From: Nitrospira sp. SG-bin1
GTDB lineage: Bacteria > Nitrospirota > Nitrospiria > Nitrospirales > Nitrospiraceae
Assembly (NCBI GenBank): GCA_002083365.1
Contig: LVWS01000037.1
Span: forward strand, 1 to 62,678
Direction of reading: 5' to 3'
DNA length: 62,678 nucleotides
Within the stretch, counting starts at the first letter, position 1; each line of letters starts with the position of its first letter. The notes beneath the pieces are model-generated. The model searched no databases and was not told where the DNA came from. It was given only the letters and a program-made list of their open reading frames with translations. Shown one piece after another: positions 40,555-50,590 of this stretch. The position numbers and the translations under genes were made by a program.

Positions 40555-43521
40555 ATGAAGACATGGCTCTACGACGACGCATTTCAATTTGATCCTCGCC
40601 GTCTATATATTGATGGGTTCCAAGGGGAGTGGGGCGGCGGAGATTCGGTGGCGGAGGAAGAAGAACTGCCGCCGTCTCCGCAGAACGTTCGCGCCAAACC
40701 CGGGAACGGCCGCGTCACCGTCACATGGGATCCCGTTCCGGATGCCATGTACTACAACCTCTACTTCCAGACGACCAAGGGTGTACAAATCAAGTTTTCA
40801 GAGCTCACACGCCCCATCGCGGGGCCCGAAGATTTCAAGAGCGTGATCGGCGTGAAAAAAGACAAGGCGACTTGCCTCGAAGGTGCCTCCAGTCCCTATG
40901 TCCACGACGACCTTGCGAACGGGACCTGTTACCACTATGTCGTGACGGTCGTCACCCCGAAGGGGGAGAGCCTTGAGTCACAGGAAGTGATGGCCATCCC
41001 GTCGCCCTATCTCCTGGCCATGGTCATCGGCCGTGAAGGCGCGGGCGACGGTGAATTGAGCGCTCCCACGGGGATCGCGTTGGACAAGGACGGCAACATT
41101 TATGTGGCGGATACCGACAACCATTCGGTCCAGAAATTCGATAAGGCGGGAAAGTTCCTGGCTCGATGGGGCGGGGAACCGAGTTCGCAGGAGGGCCAGT
41201 TCTACTATCCCCGCGGTCTGGCCGTCGGGCCTGACGATGTCGTGTACGTGGCCGATAGCGGCAACAATCGCGTGCAGAAGTTCGATCTCGAGGGCAACGT
41301 GCAAAAAGCCTGGGGCAAGTTCGGGTTCGCGTGGCGCGGCGCCGACATGGGCCGCTTCGACGTACCCTGGGGCATCACGACGGACCAAGACGGCAATGTG
41401 TATGTTTCCGACACGAGCAACGCCCGCATCCAAAAGTTTCAAGCCGACGGCCAACCGCTGCTGAAGTGGGGGCGTGACGGTAGTTTCGACGGCGCCTTCT
41501 TTTTTCCGCGCGGCGTGGCGGTGGATTTCGTCGGCAATATTTATGTGGCGGATGAGAGCAACAACCGCATCCAAAAGTTCGATGCCCGCGGAAGTTTCTT
41601 GACGAAGTGGGGACGCGAAGGAAACGGGCCCGGCCAGTTCAAGTCGCCGTGGGGCATCGCCTGCGATGCGCTGGGGAACGTCTATGTCGTCGACAGCGGG
41701 AACCATCGGATTCAAAAATTCGACGGGAACGGCACGTTTCTCTGCTCGTTCGGGAACCGCGGGAAAACGGAGGGACAGGTCAACTTCCCCTACGGCATCG
41801 CGGTGGACAAGGAAGGCTGCGTGTTCGTGGTCGACAGCGGCAATAACCGTGTCCTCAAGTATGTGCCGACCGAAGAAGAGATGAATCGCGGAAAGGACGA
41901 GCTGGCCCAGGCGGTGGAAGCCGGAGCGGTGCAGCCGCCCCGCAGCCTTGCCGTCAAAGCCGGTGATACGGAAGTCTTTTTGAGTTGGATGGAGGTGCCG
42001 GGCGCACAGTCGTACAATCTCTATTTCAGCACGGCCCCGCATATCACGATCCAGGGGGCCACCAAGATCGAAGGCGTGACGAATCCCTACACCCATGAAG
42101 GACTCACCAACGACACGCCCTACTTCTATGCCATCACCGCGTCGTTCGAAGACGGGACGGAGAGCGGACTGTCGGAAGAAGTGACGGCGATGCCCGTGCT
42201 CATCGATATCACGGCGCCGCAGAATCCCTACGCGGTGATCAATCATGGGGCTTTCATGACCAATTCGCCCGACGTCATCGTGACGATCTCGGCGACCGAT
42301 TTGGACACGGGAGTCGGAGCTTACTTTATTTCCGAAAGTCCGTTGACGCCCGTGGCCGGAACGCCGGGATGGGTGGATGTGACGCCGGCGATCAAGTTCG
42401 GAGCCACGATCCCCTTCATTCTCTCGCCGGGAGACGGGCACAAGACCGTGTATGTGTGGTTCAAGGACATCGGTAACAACGTCTCCACGCCGGCGAGCAC
42501 CACGATTTTGGTCAATACCTCGGGCTATCTCTGCGTGGCGAGGTGGGGAAAGCCCGGACGCGGCGCGTCGTTGCTGCACGGCGGCGAGTTCATGGCACCG
42601 ATGTACGGACTGTGCATCGATCAACAAGGGTCGCTGTTTGTCGTCGACAACGGCAACAATCGGGTGCAGAAGTTCGATAGTGCCGGAAACTTCATCATTC
42701 TGTGGGGGAGTTTCGGCTCGGCCAACGCGAATTTCCACAATCCCACCGGGATCGCCTGCGACGGCAAAGGTGATGTCTGGGTGGTGGATACCAACAATCA
42801 CCGGGTTCAGAAGTTCGACGGGAAGCTCGGCGGCTATATGTTGAAATTCGGCTCGCGTGGAAACGGCGAAGGACAGTTCAATGCTCCTTGGGGCATTGCG
42901 GTCGACCGCGTGCGTGGGTATGTCTACGTCGTCGACAGCGCCAATTTCCGCGTGCAGAAATTCGACATGACCGGTGAGTTCATCATGGCCTGGGGAAGCT
43001 TCGGCAACGGGGACGGGCAGTTCTATTTTCCGCGCGGGGTGGCGGTCGATCAAGAGGACGGGACGGTCTACGTCGTCGACATGGGGAATCACCGCATCCA
43101 GAAATTCGACACCAGCACTAACGTCTTGCCGCAGCTATTGACGAAGTGGGGAGGCAGTCCGGCGGCCGGGCATGCCAGCAGTGCCATGGCACAGGAAGCC
43201 GGACAATTACGCTCGCCTTGGGGCATCACCGTCGACGGGGCCGGGGATGTCTATGTAACGGATACGGGGAATCATCGGATCGAGAAGTTCGATCGTGAGG
43301 GCACTTTCATCACCCAGTGGGGCGGGTTCGGCAACGGCGACGGACAATTCAATTTTCCTTACGGAATCGCCGTCGATGCGAAAGGGAGCATCTTCGTCGT
43401 GGACAGCGGCAACACGAGGGTGCAGCAGTTCATGCCGGCGGAAGAGGGCAGCGAGCGGTTGCAGGATGAAGCCGAGGAGCTGGCCGAGTTGGAGAAAGCG
43501 CAACGAACCCAGAACGTGTGA
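40555..43521 (+). CDS. NHL-repeat double beta-propeller protein with fibronectin III domains
   Basis: A 988-aa repeat protein. Order: short N-terminus, fibronectin III domain (about 42-145), six NHL repeats (150-440; unit like FPRGVAVDFVGNIYVADESN), a second fibronectin III domain (460-555), an Ig/cadherin-like domain (560-660), six more NHL repeats (660-965) and an acidic helical tail. Two six-bladed propellers are implied, which usually bind proteins or carbohydrate. No signal peptide is seen, which is unusual for a protein of fibronectin and NHL domains. GTG at 40552 is an alternative start. Eleven bp separate it from guaB. Confidence 0.85.
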   Translation: MKTWLYDDAFQFDPRRLYIDGFQGEWGGGDSVAEEEELPPSPQNVRAKPGNGRVTVTWDPVPDAMYYNLYFQTTKGVQIKFSELTRPIAGPEDFKSVIGVKKDKATCLEGASSPYVHDDLANGTCYHYVVTVVTPKGESLESQEVMAIPSPYLLAMVIGREGAGDGELSAPTGIALDKDGNIYVADTDNHSVQKFDKAGKFLARWGGEPSSQEGQFYYPRGLAVGPDDVVYVADSGNNRVQKFDLEGNVQKAWGKFGFAWRGADMGRFDVPWGITTDQDGNVYVSDTSNARIQKFQADGQPLLKWGRDGSFDGAFFFPRGVAVDFVGNIYVADESNNRIQKFDARGSFLTKWGREGNGPGQFKSPWGIACDALGNVYVVDSGNHRIQKFDGNGTFLCSFGNRGKTEGQVNFPYGIAVDKEGCVFVVDSGNNRVLKYVPTEEEMNRGKDELAQAVEAGAVQPPRSLAVKAGDTEVFLSWMEVPGAQSYNLYFSTAPHITIQGATKIEGVTNPYTHEGLTNDTPYFYAITASFEDGTESGLSEEVTAMPVLIDITAPQNPYAVINHGAFMTNSPDVIVTISATDLDTGVGAYFISESPLTPVAGTPGWVDVTPAIKFGATIPFILSPGDGHKTVYVWFKDIGNNVSTPASTTILVNTSGYLCVARWGKPGRGASLLHGGEFMAPMYGLCIDQQGSLFVVDNGNNRVQKFDSAGNFIILWGSFGSANANFHNPTGIACDGKGDVWVVDTNNHRVQKFDGKLGGYMLKFGSRGNGEGQFNAPWGIAVDRVRGYVYVVDSANFRVQKFDMTGEFIMAWGSFGNGDGQFYFPRGVAVDQEDGTVYVVDMGNHRIQKFDTSTNVLPQLLTKWGGSPAAGHASSAMAQEAGQLRSPWGITVDGAGDVYVTDTGNHRIEKFDREGTFITQWGGFGNGDGQFNFPYGIAVDAKGSIFVVDSGNTRVQQFMPAEEGSERLQDEAEELAELEKAQRTQNV

Positions 43522-43531
43522 AGAGGGAGCG

Positions 43532-44998
43532 ATGCTTGATCAAGAACCCCGACTGGGATTGACGTACGACGACGTGGTCCTTGTGCCGGCTAAGTCACAG
43601 GTCGTGCCTAACGAGGTCGATACCAGCACCTTCGTGTCGCGCAATATCCGGATCAATATCCCGCTCCTCAGCGCGGCCATGGACACGGTCACGGAGTCCC
43701 GATTGGCGATCGCGATGGCCCGCGAAGGCGGGATCGGCATCATCCATCGCGTGCTGTCTCCGGCGGATCAGGCGATCGAGGTGGACAAGGTCAAGAAGTC
43801 CGAGAGCGGGATGATCCTGGACCCCGTGACGATTTCTCCGGACGAAACGATTCGCGATGCGCATCAGCTCATGGCGAAGTATCGAATTTCAGGCATCCCC
43901 GTCACCAAAGGCCGTAAGTTGGTCGGGATTCTCACCAACCGCGATCTGAGGTTCGAAACCAGGATGGACATGAAGGTGTCGCAAGTGATGAAGCGAGACC
44001 CCTTGATCACGGCGCCTGAAGGCACCAGTTTGGAGAAGGCGAGAGAGATCCTGCACGAACACCGGATCGAAAAATTACCGGTGGTGAACAACGAATTCGA
44101 ACTCAAGGGGCTCATCACCATCAAGGACATCGAAAAACGGATTAAATATCCCAACGCGTGCAAGGACGGCCACGGACGCTTACGGGTCGGCGCCGCCGTC
44201 GGCGTCGGGCAGGATACGGAAGAGCGCGTGAGCCTGCTCAAAAAAGCCGGCGTGGATCTCGTGGTAGTCGACACGGCACATGGCCACTCGCAAGCGGTGT
44301 TGGATACGGCCAGGAGGATCAAGAAGGTGTATCCGGATCTCGAACTGGTCGCGGGCAACATCGGCACCCCTGAGGCGGCCAAAGACCTCCTCAACGTCGG
44401 AGTCGATGCGGTCAAGGTTGGGGTCGGGCCGGGATCCATTTGCACGACACGCATCGTGTCCGGCGCCGGCATGCCCCAGCTGACCGCTATCGCGGATTGC
44501 GCAAAGGTGCTGTATGGCACCGGCGTGCCGGTGATTGCGGACGGAGGCATCAAGTTTTCCGGCGACATCACGAAGGCCTTGGGCGCCGGGGCCTCTTCCG
44601 TGATGCTGGGCGGTCTGTTCGCCGGCACGGAAGAGTCTCCCGGTGAGACGGTGCTCTATCAAGCCAGAACCTACAAGGTCTACCGGGGCATGGGTTCCAT
44701 CGGGGCGATGGAACGGGGAGGAGGGGATCGGTATGGGCAAGGAGGCCGCCCGGCCCAAAAGCTGGTTCCCGAAGGGATCGAAGGCCGTGTTCCCTATAAA
44801 GGTCCGTTGGCCGCCGTGGTGTATCAGTTGGTCGGCGGTGTACGATCGGGCATGGGCTACTGCGGCTGTAAAACCATCATTGAATTGCAACGGAATGCCA
44901 CGTTCATCAGGCAATCCGTGGCCGGTCTCCGTGAGAGCCATGTGCATGACGTGATCATTACCAAAGAGGCGCCGAATTATCGGATGGATTGGGAGTGA
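43532..44998 (+). CDS. guaB: Inosine-5'-monophosphate dehydrogenase
   Basis: Oxidises IMP to XMP, the committed step to GMP. The 488-aa protein starts MLDQEPRLGLTYDDVVLVPA, with a good GAGGGAG at 5 nt. Two CBS domains (about 95-205) interrupt the barrel, and the catalytic loop GPGSICTTRIVSGAGMPQ holds the active Cys. The flap motif GRPAQKLVPEGIEGRVPYKG is also present. A frame open further upstream to 43295 lies within the NHL gene and is not used. It is followed by guaA, giving the GMP branch in order. Confidence 0.96.
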   Translation: MLDQEPRLGLTYDDVVLVPAKSQVVPNEVDTSTFVSRNIRINIPLLSAAMDTVTESRLAIAMAREGGIGIIHRVLSPADQAIEVDKVKKSESGMILDPVTISPDETIRDAHQLMAKYRISGIPVTKGRKLVGILTNRDLRFETRMDMKVSQVMKRDPLITAPEGTSLEKAREILHEHRIEKLPVVNNEFELKGLITIKDIEKRIKYPNACKDGHGRLRVGAAVGVGQDTEERVSLLKKAGVDLVVVDTAHGHSQAVLDTARRIKKVYPDLELVAGNIGTPEAAKDLLNVGVDAVKVGVGPGSICTTRIVSGAGMPQLTAIADCAKVLYGTGVPVIADGGIKFSGDITKALGAGASSVMLGGLFAGTEESPGETVLYQARTYKVYRGMGSIGAMERGGGDRYGQGGRPAQKLVPEGIEGRVPYKGPLAAVVYQLVGGVRSGMGYCGCKTIIELQRNATFIRQSVAGLRESHVHDVIITKEAPNYRMDWE

Positions 44999-45101
44999 AC
45001 GCACGTCGTTTGTCATTCGTGAATCGTCAAGCGGTCTAACGGCTTGAGCCCTTCCAACAGTAGTTCTTCATTGTACGCATGACGCTTGACGGTTGACCTC
45101 C

Positions 45102-46658
45102 ATGGAACTTTGGCACAATAGAATTCTGGTCCTCGACTTCGGGTCGCAGTACACCCAGCTGATCGCTCGCCGCATTCGCGAAGCGCAGGTCTACTCGCAA
45201 ATTCTTCCCTGCACGGTCCCGTTGGCGACGATTCTCGCGTATCGGCCGCAAGGCATTGTGCTGTCCGGCGGTCCTTCCAGCGTCTACGAGAAGAAGGCTC
45301 CGGTCGTTTCAAACGAGCTCTTTGATCAACACATTCCGATCCTCGGTATTTGTTACGGCATGCAGTTGGTCACGCATCTCTCCGGCGGAACCGTCGCGAA
45401 ATCGACCCATCGTGAGTATGGCCGGGCCGATCTCACGATCGACGATGCGTCCGACCTCTTCAAAGGAATCGGAGCCGACAAGAAGACGGCCGTCTGGATG
45501 TCCCATGGGGACCGCATCGAACGGATGCCGCCGGGATTTCGATCCATCGCTCACACGAGCAATTCGCCGGTCGCCGCGATGAAGCGGGACGATCACAAAC
45601 GCCGGATCTATTGCCTGCAGTTCCATCCCGAAGTGGCTCATACGCCGGAAGGCACGAGGATCCTGCGTAACTTCGTCTACGAAATTTGCGGCTGCAAGCC
45701 GACGTGGACCATGCAGTCTTATGTCGAGACGGCGGTCGGCCAGATTCGGGACCAGGTCGGCAAGGAACGAGTCATCTGCGCGTTGAGCGGAGGGGTGGAT
45801 TCGTCGGTCGCGGCGGCGCTGACGCATCGGGCGATCGGTGACCAGCTTACCTGCATCTTCGTCGATAACGGCGTCTTGCGGGCCGGTGAGCGGGACCAAG
45901 TACAAAAGACCTTCGCCTCGCAGCTCCATCTGAACCTGCGCATACTGGACGGGACGAAACAATTTCTCGCCGGTTTGAAGAACGTGACGGACCCGGAGCG
46001 AAAGCGCAAGATCATCGGCCGGCAATTCATCAAGCATTTTGAAGCGGAATCCAAGAAGTTGAAAGGCATCAAGTACCTTGTTCAAGGGACACTCTATCCC
46101 GACGTAATTGAAAGCGTCAGTTTCAAAGGACCCTCGGCCACGATCAAGACGCATCATAACGTCGGTGGGTTGCCGGCCCGTATGAAGCTCAAACTGATCG
46201 AGCCGCTGCGAGAGCTTTTCAAGGACGAAGTGCGAGTGTTGGGCACCGAGCTGGGTTTGCCGGACGAGATCGTCTGGCGGCAGCCCTTTCCGGGTCCCGG
46301 CTTGGCGATCCGCGTGCTCGGTGCCGTGACGCCGGAACGATTGGCGATTCTGCGGGCGGCGGAAGCGATCGTCGATCAGGAAATCCGAACGGCTGGGCTC
46401 TATCGGAAGATTTGGCAGGCCTTTGCCGTCCTGTTGCCCATTCGAACCGTCGGAGTCATGGGCGACCAACGGACTTATGAGCACGTGATTGCAATCCGAG
46501 CCGTCACGAGCGTGGACGGCATGACGGCCGACTGGGCCAAGATCCCAAACGACGTGTTGGGTCGCATGTCGAATCGCATCATCAATGAAGTCAAAGGCGT
46601 CAACCGGGTGGTGTACGATATCAGCTCGAAACCCCCGAGCACGATAGAGTGGGAATAG
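45102..46658 (+). CDS. guaA: GMP synthase (glutamine-hydrolysing)
   Basis: Converts XMP to GMP using glutamine and ATP. The 518-aa protein has the glutaminase domain first (ILVLDFGSQYTQLIARRIRE, catalytic Cys in GICYGMQ, His-Glu in FHPEVAHT), then the PP-loop ATP pyrophosphatase domain (CALSGGVDSSVAA) and the dimerisation domain ending in the typical PPSTIEWE. ATG at 45102 is used; a TTG at 45093 is in frame. The 103-bp gap after guaB has a weak inverted repeat (TCAAGC/GCTTGA) at 45027-45047. Confidence 0.96.
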   Translation: MELWHNRILVLDFGSQYTQLIARRIREAQVYSQILPCTVPLATILAYRPQGIVLSGGPSSVYEKKAPVVSNELFDQHIPILGICYGMQLVTHLSGGTVAKSTHREYGRADLTIDDASDLFKGIGADKKTAVWMSHGDRIERMPPGFRSIAHTSNSPVAAMKRDDHKRRIYCLQFHPEVAHTPEGTRILRNFVYEICGCKPTWTMQSYVETAVGQIRDQVGKERVICALSGGVDSSVAAALTHRAIGDQLTCIFVDNGVLRAGERDQVQKTFASQLHLNLRILDGTKQFLAGLKNVTDPERKRKIIGRQFIKHFEAESKKLKGIKYLVQGTLYPDVIESVSFKGPSATIKTHHNVGGLPARMKLKLIEPLRELFKDEVRVLGTELGLPDEIVWRQPFPGPGLAIRVLGAVTPERLAILRAAEAIVDQEIRTAGLYRKIWQAFAVLLPIRTVGVMGDQRTYEHVIAIRAVTSVDGMTADWAKIPNDVLGRMSNRIINEVKGVNRVVYDISSKPPSTIEWE

Positions 46659-46795
46659 GGAAGGGTTGACGTGCGACCAGGTGGCTCCTGTGCTCGCGTA
46701 CCGCGCACACAAGACCCAATCTGATTTGTAGATAAATGTCGGTGCTCGGTGCATGCGCGCAGTAGGACCCACACGGGTCACCCATCAATAGTTGT

Positions 46796-47641
46796 ATGGA
46801 AATAAGATTGCAAAAGCTCATTGCCAGCACGGGGCTGTCATCCCGCCGAAAGGCGGAGATGCTGATTGCGGCGGGCCGCGTGTCGGTCAACGGCAAGGTC
46901 GTCACCGAACTCGGGACGAAGGTAGATCCCGATAGAGACCATGTCAAAGTCGACGGGAAACATCTGACCTCGGCGCAGCCATTTGTGTACTTGATATTGA
47001 ACAAACCCAAGAACGTCATGTCCACGTTGGATGATCCGGGTGGACGGACGACCGTGAAGGACTTCTTGCGGGGTGTCTCCGTTCGCGTGTTTCCGGTCGG
47101 TCGGTTGGATTTCGACAGCGAAGGGTTGATGTTGCTGACGAATAACGGCGAGCTTGCCCAGGCTCTCTTGCATCCGCGCTATCATGTGCCGAAGACCTAT
47201 TTGATCAAGGTGAAGGGCGTGTTGAACGATGAGGAGATCGCCCGCCTGGAGCGGGGAGTGAGACTCGAGGATGGAATGACGAGTCCGGCCCAGGTGAAGA
47301 AGGTGCGAAAGGTCGAGGCGAACTCCTGGTTGGAGATCACGATTCGCGAGGGACGCACACATCAAGTCAAACGCATGTTGGAAGCAGTGGGCCATCCGGT
47401 CCTCAAACTTCTGCGAATTCGGATGGGCCCGCTCTCGCTGGGAAATTTGGAGCCGGGGGAGTTTCGGTTCTTGACGGATCGGGAAGCCAACGGGTTACGG
47501 GAGTTGGTCGATGAGCGGATGACGTCGGTTGAACGGGGTGAGGTGCCCGTGCCGGGGTCGAAGCGGCCGGCCAGAAGAGAGGGCTGGGCCAAGCCCGAGC
47601 AAAAGAAAAGGTATTCAAGGAAGAAAGCGAAGGTTGCATGA
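46796..47641 (+). CDS. rluB: Ribosomal large-subunit pseudouridine synthase (RluB/RsuA family)
   Basis: Makes pseudouridine in rRNA. The 281-aa protein starts with an S4 RNA-binding domain (RLQKLIASTGLSSRRKAEMLI), then the catalytic domain with GRLDFDSEGLMLLTNNG, whose Asp is the nucleophile, and REGRTHQVKRMLEAVGHPV. A basic tail (KKRYSRKKAKVA) follows. The motif and length favour RluB over RsuA, but the target base cannot be proven. Its stop overlaps the aspS start by 4 bp (47638-47641). Confidence 0.9.
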   Translation: MEIRLQKLIASTGLSSRRKAEMLIAAGRVSVNGKVVTELGTKVDPDRDHVKVDGKHLTSAQPFVYLILNKPKNVMSTLDDPGGRTTVKDFLRGVSVRVFPVGRLDFDSEGLMLLTNNGELAQALLHPRYHVPKTYLIKVKGVLNDEEIARLERGVRLEDGMTSPAQVKKVRKVEANSWLEITIREGRTHQVKRMLEAVGHPVLKLLRIRMGPLSLGNLEPGEFRFLTDREANGLRELVDERMTSVERGEVPVPGSKRPARREGWAKPEQKKRYSRKKAKVA

Positions 47642-49401
47642 ACATCCGAACCCACCGCTGTGGAGAGTTGAGTAAGAAAGAGATTGGTCGGACCGTCGTT
47701 CTGAACGGCTGGGTTCAGCGTCGGCGCGACCATGGCACGGTCATCTTCATCGACCTTCGCGACCGAATGGGTATCACCCAGGTCGTATTCAATGCGGAAC
47801 GAAATCTCAAAGTTCACCAGGCCGCTCATTCGCTCCGCAGCGAGTGCGTGGTATCGGTCACCGGCCAAGTCATGGCGCGGCCGGATGAATCGAAGAACCC
47901 CAATCTCTCCACCGGAGAGATCGAGGTCTTCGTCGACGACGTGGAAATTCTCAACGAGGCGAAGACGCCGCCATTCTTGATCGAAGACGATGCGGAAGTG
48001 ACGGAAGCGATCCGCTTGAAGTACCGCTTTCTCGATCTACGCCGTCCCAGGATGCAGCGGCTGTTGAGCCTGCGGCACGGTATTATGCAGGCCACCAGGG
48101 AATTCGTGAATGCAGAGGGTTTCTTGGAGGTGGAGACGCCCATTCTGACGAAGAGCACACCGGAAGGCGCCCGAGATTATTTGGTGCCGAGCCGCGTCAA
48201 CGCCGGACAGTTCTTTGCGTTGCCGCAGTCGCCGCAACTGTTCAAGCAGGTGCTCATGGTCAGCGGCGTGGATCGCTACTACCAAATCGCGCGGTGTTTC
48301 CGCGACGAAGACCTCCGCAACGATCGGCAGCCTGAGTTCACCCAGATCGACCTTGAAATGTCGTTCGTCGATCGCGAGCAGATCATGGGCCTGATGGAGC
48401 GGATGATCGTCACCATCTTCCAGAAAGTCGGCGGGGTGCAGCTGGCGACGCCTTTCCCGAGGATGACCTATGCAGAAGCGATGGGGCGCTATGGCTCGGA
48501 TAAGCCGGACCTCCGGTTCGAGATGCCGCTCCATGACGTCACGGCCTTCGGCGCGGCGAGCGAGTTTAAAGTGTTCAAGGATGCGGCGACGAAGGGGGGC
48601 ATCGTCAAGGCGCTGATCGTGAAAGGCGGAGCGGCGCTGTCGCGAACCAGGATCGATGCGCTGGGAGAGACGGCGAAGAGTTTCGGTGCGAAGGGCCTTG
48701 CGTGGCTCAAGATCACGACGGACGGACAACTTGAATCGGTGATTGCGAAGTTCTTGGATGCGAACGCTTTTGCGGCGGCGTTGCCGGAAGCGAAACCCAA
48801 CGATCTCGTCCTGTTCGGCGCTGATAAGCCGACCGTCGTCCACGATGTGATGGGACGGATCAGGCTCCTGTTGGGTGAAGAGTTGAAGTTGATCGACACC
48901 TCCGCATGGCGTCCCTTGTGGGTGATCGATTTTCCCATGTTGGACTACGACCAGGAGCAGAAGCGGTACGTGGCCATGCACCATCCCTTCACGGCGCCGC
49001 TCGATGAGGATGTGGGGTTGTTCGACTCTGATCCGCTGAAAGTAAGAGCGAAGGCCTACGACATGGTGTTGAACGGGAGCGAGATCGGCGGCGGCAGCAT
49101 TCGTATCCATCGGCGCGATGTGCAAAGCAAAGTGTTCGACCTTCTCGGCATCGGCAAGGACGAAGCCGTCGTGAAGTTCGGATTTCTGCTCGAGGCGCTG
49201 GAGTATGGGGCTCCGCCTCACGGTGGGATCGCCTTTGGGCTGGATCGTCTGGTGATGCTGCTGGGCAACGCCGATTCGATCCGCGACGTCATCGCCTTCC
49301 CGAAGACCCAGAAGGCGCAATGTCCGCTGACTGAAGCACCCTCCGCCGTCAGTGCCGAGCAACTCAAGGAACTGCGCATCAAGCTGGACTTGGTGGAGTA
49401 G
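47638..49401 (+). CDS. aspS: Aspartyl-tRNA synthetase
   Basis: Charges tRNA-Asp with aspartate. The 587-aa length shows the bacterial type with the GAD insert domain. The OB-fold anticodon domain begins NIRTHRCGELSKKEIGRTVV; class II motif 2 is FRDEDLRNDRQPEFTQIDLEMSF, and motif 3 GIAFGLDRLVMLL. If the organism lacks asparaginyl-tRNA synthetase, the enzyme may charge both tRNA-Asp and tRNA-Asn; this cannot be told here. Overlaps rluB by 4 bp and is 14 bp before aroC. Confidence 0.96.
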   Translation: MNIRTHRCGELSKKEIGRTVVLNGWVQRRRDHGTVIFIDLRDRMGITQVVFNAERNLKVHQAAHSLRSECVVSVTGQVMARPDESKNPNLSTGEIEVFVDDVEILNEAKTPPFLIEDDAEVTEAIRLKYRFLDLRRPRMQRLLSLRHGIMQATREFVNAEGFLEVETPILTKSTPEGARDYLVPSRVNAGQFFALPQSPQLFKQVLMVSGVDRYYQIARCFRDEDLRNDRQPEFTQIDLEMSFVDREQIMGLMERMIVTIFQKVGGVQLATPFPRMTYAEAMGRYGSDKPDLRFEMPLHDVTAFGAASEFKVFKDAATKGGIVKALIVKGGAALSRTRIDALGETAKSFGAKGLAWLKITTDGQLESVIAKFLDANAFAAALPEAKPNDLVLFGADKPTVVHDVMGRIRLLLGEELKLIDTSAWRPLWVIDFPMLDYDQEQKRYVAMHHPFTAPLDEDVGLFDSDPLKVRAKAYDMVLNGSEIGGGSIRIHRRDVQSKVFDLLGIGKDEAVVKFGFLLEALEYGAPPHGGIAFGLDRLVMLLGNADSIRDVIAFPKTQKAQCPLTEAPSAVSAEQLKELRIKLDLVE

Positions 49402-49415
49402 GAGTTCCTGTTCTT

Positions 49416-50534
49416 ATGGCAGGCAACACCGTTGGCCGCATCTTCACCGTCACCTCGTTCGGCGAGAGCCATGGGCCGGCGATCGGTTGCGTGGTCGATG
49501 GATGTCCGCCTGGGCTCACGCTCTCCACGGAAGATATCCAGCACGATCTCGACCGGCGGAAGCCGGGCACGTCCCGCCATGTGACGCAGCGGCAGGAGTC
49601 GGATACCGTTGAAATCCTTTCCGGGGTCTTCGAGGGACAGACGACCGGTACTCCCATCGCGCTGTTGATTCGCAATGAAGATGCGCGAAGCCGTGACTAT
49701 GGCAATCTACTTGACACCTTCCGTCCCGGGCATGCGGACTATACCTACTGGCAGAAATATGGGATTCGTGATCATCGAGGAGGCGGTCGGGCATCGGCAC
49801 GGGAAACGGCGGTTCGTGTCGCCGCCGCGGCCATTGCCAGGAAGTGGCTCCGGGAGAAATATGGCATCGTGATTCGTGGCTATGTGAGCCAACTAGGCCC
49901 CCATGAGTTGCCGTTCAAGACATGGGAGGCGGTAGGGCAGAATCCATTTTTCTCCGCCGATCCGGATATCGTTCCCAAGCTGGAATCGTTCATGGATGAG
50001 CTGCGGAAGGCCGGCGATTCGGTCGGCGCCAAAATCACGGCGGTTGCCGAACACGTGCCGGTGGGATGGGGTGCGCCGGTCTATGCGAAGTTAGATTCGG
50101 ACCTGGCTGCGGCCATGATGAGCATCAATGCGGTGAAGGCGGTCGAAATCGGATCGGGGTTTGCCTCAGTCACTCAGCGTGGCTCCGAACATGGCGACGA
50201 ACTGACACCAGAGGGATTTCTCTCCAATAACGCCGGCGGCATTCTCGGCGGTATTTCCACCGGACAGGATATCATCGTCACCATCGGCATCAAGCCCACG
50301 TCGAGCATCCGTATCCCGCGCAAGTCGATCGATAAGCAAGGCGAGCCGGTCATGGTTGAAACCAACGGCCGTCACGATCCTTGCGTCGGCATCCGCGCCA
50401 CGCCGATCGCCGAAGCCATGTTGGCGCTCGTCCTCATGGACCATGCGCTCTTGCATCGGGCGCAAAACGCCGACGTAAAAACCGTGACACCCAAGATCGC
50501 CGGTTCCATCAAGCGGTCAGCAACGTCGGAATAG
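49416..50534 (+). CDS. aroC: Chorismate synthase
   Basis: Last step of the shikimate pathway: EPSP to chorismate, with reduced FMN as cofactor. The 372-aa protein has the family signatures GESHGPAIGCVVDGCPPGL near the start, DYTYWQKYGIRDHRGGGRASARET, and, near the C-terminus, GRHDPCVGIRATPIAEAMLALVLMDH. It is the last gene of the housekeeping run from guaB. The region just after it was apparently altered by insertion of the metallo-beta-lactamase-fold gene. Confidence 0.96.
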   Translation: MAGNTVGRIFTVTSFGESHGPAIGCVVDGCPPGLTLSTEDIQHDLDRRKPGTSRHVTQRQESDTVEILSGVFEGQTTGTPIALLIRNEDARSRDYGNLLDTFRPGHADYTYWQKYGIRDHRGGGRASARETAVRVAAAAIARKWLREKYGIVIRGYVSQLGPHELPFKTWEAVGQNPFFSADPDIVPKLESFMDELRKAGDSVGAKITAVAEHVPVGWGAPVYAKLDSDLAAAMMSINAVKAVEIGSGFASVTQRGSEHGDELTPEGFLSNNAGGILGGISTGQDIIVTIGIKPTSSIRIPRKSIDKQGEPVMVETNGRHDPCVGIRATPIAEAMLALVLMDHALLHRAQNADVKTVTPKIAGSIKRSATSE

Positions 50535-50590
50535 GTTGAGCGACCACTCTTTCAGCTGCGCCCGCTCCTCATCGTAGGAGGCCGCATACC

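Noticed and set aside
40978..43092. A 704-codon open frame antisense to the NHL protein gene
   Set aside because: Produced by the repetitive, G+C-rich NHL codons; it has repeated His/Asp-rich text mirroring the sense repeats and no family features.
40978..43500. Regularly spaced similar DNA blocks resembling a repeat array or CRISPR
   Set aside because: The periodicity is that of NHL protein repeats of differing sequence inside one reading frame; there are no identical direct repeats with unique spacers.
45309..46781. Long minus-strand frame opposite guaA (490 codons)
   Set aside because: guaA on the plus strand is unmistakable, and the antisense frame has no recognisable domain or ribosome binding site.
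48037..49362. Long minus-strand frame opposite aspS (441 codons)
   Set aside because: Shadow of aspS; composition is Arg/His-rich and unlike a natural protein.
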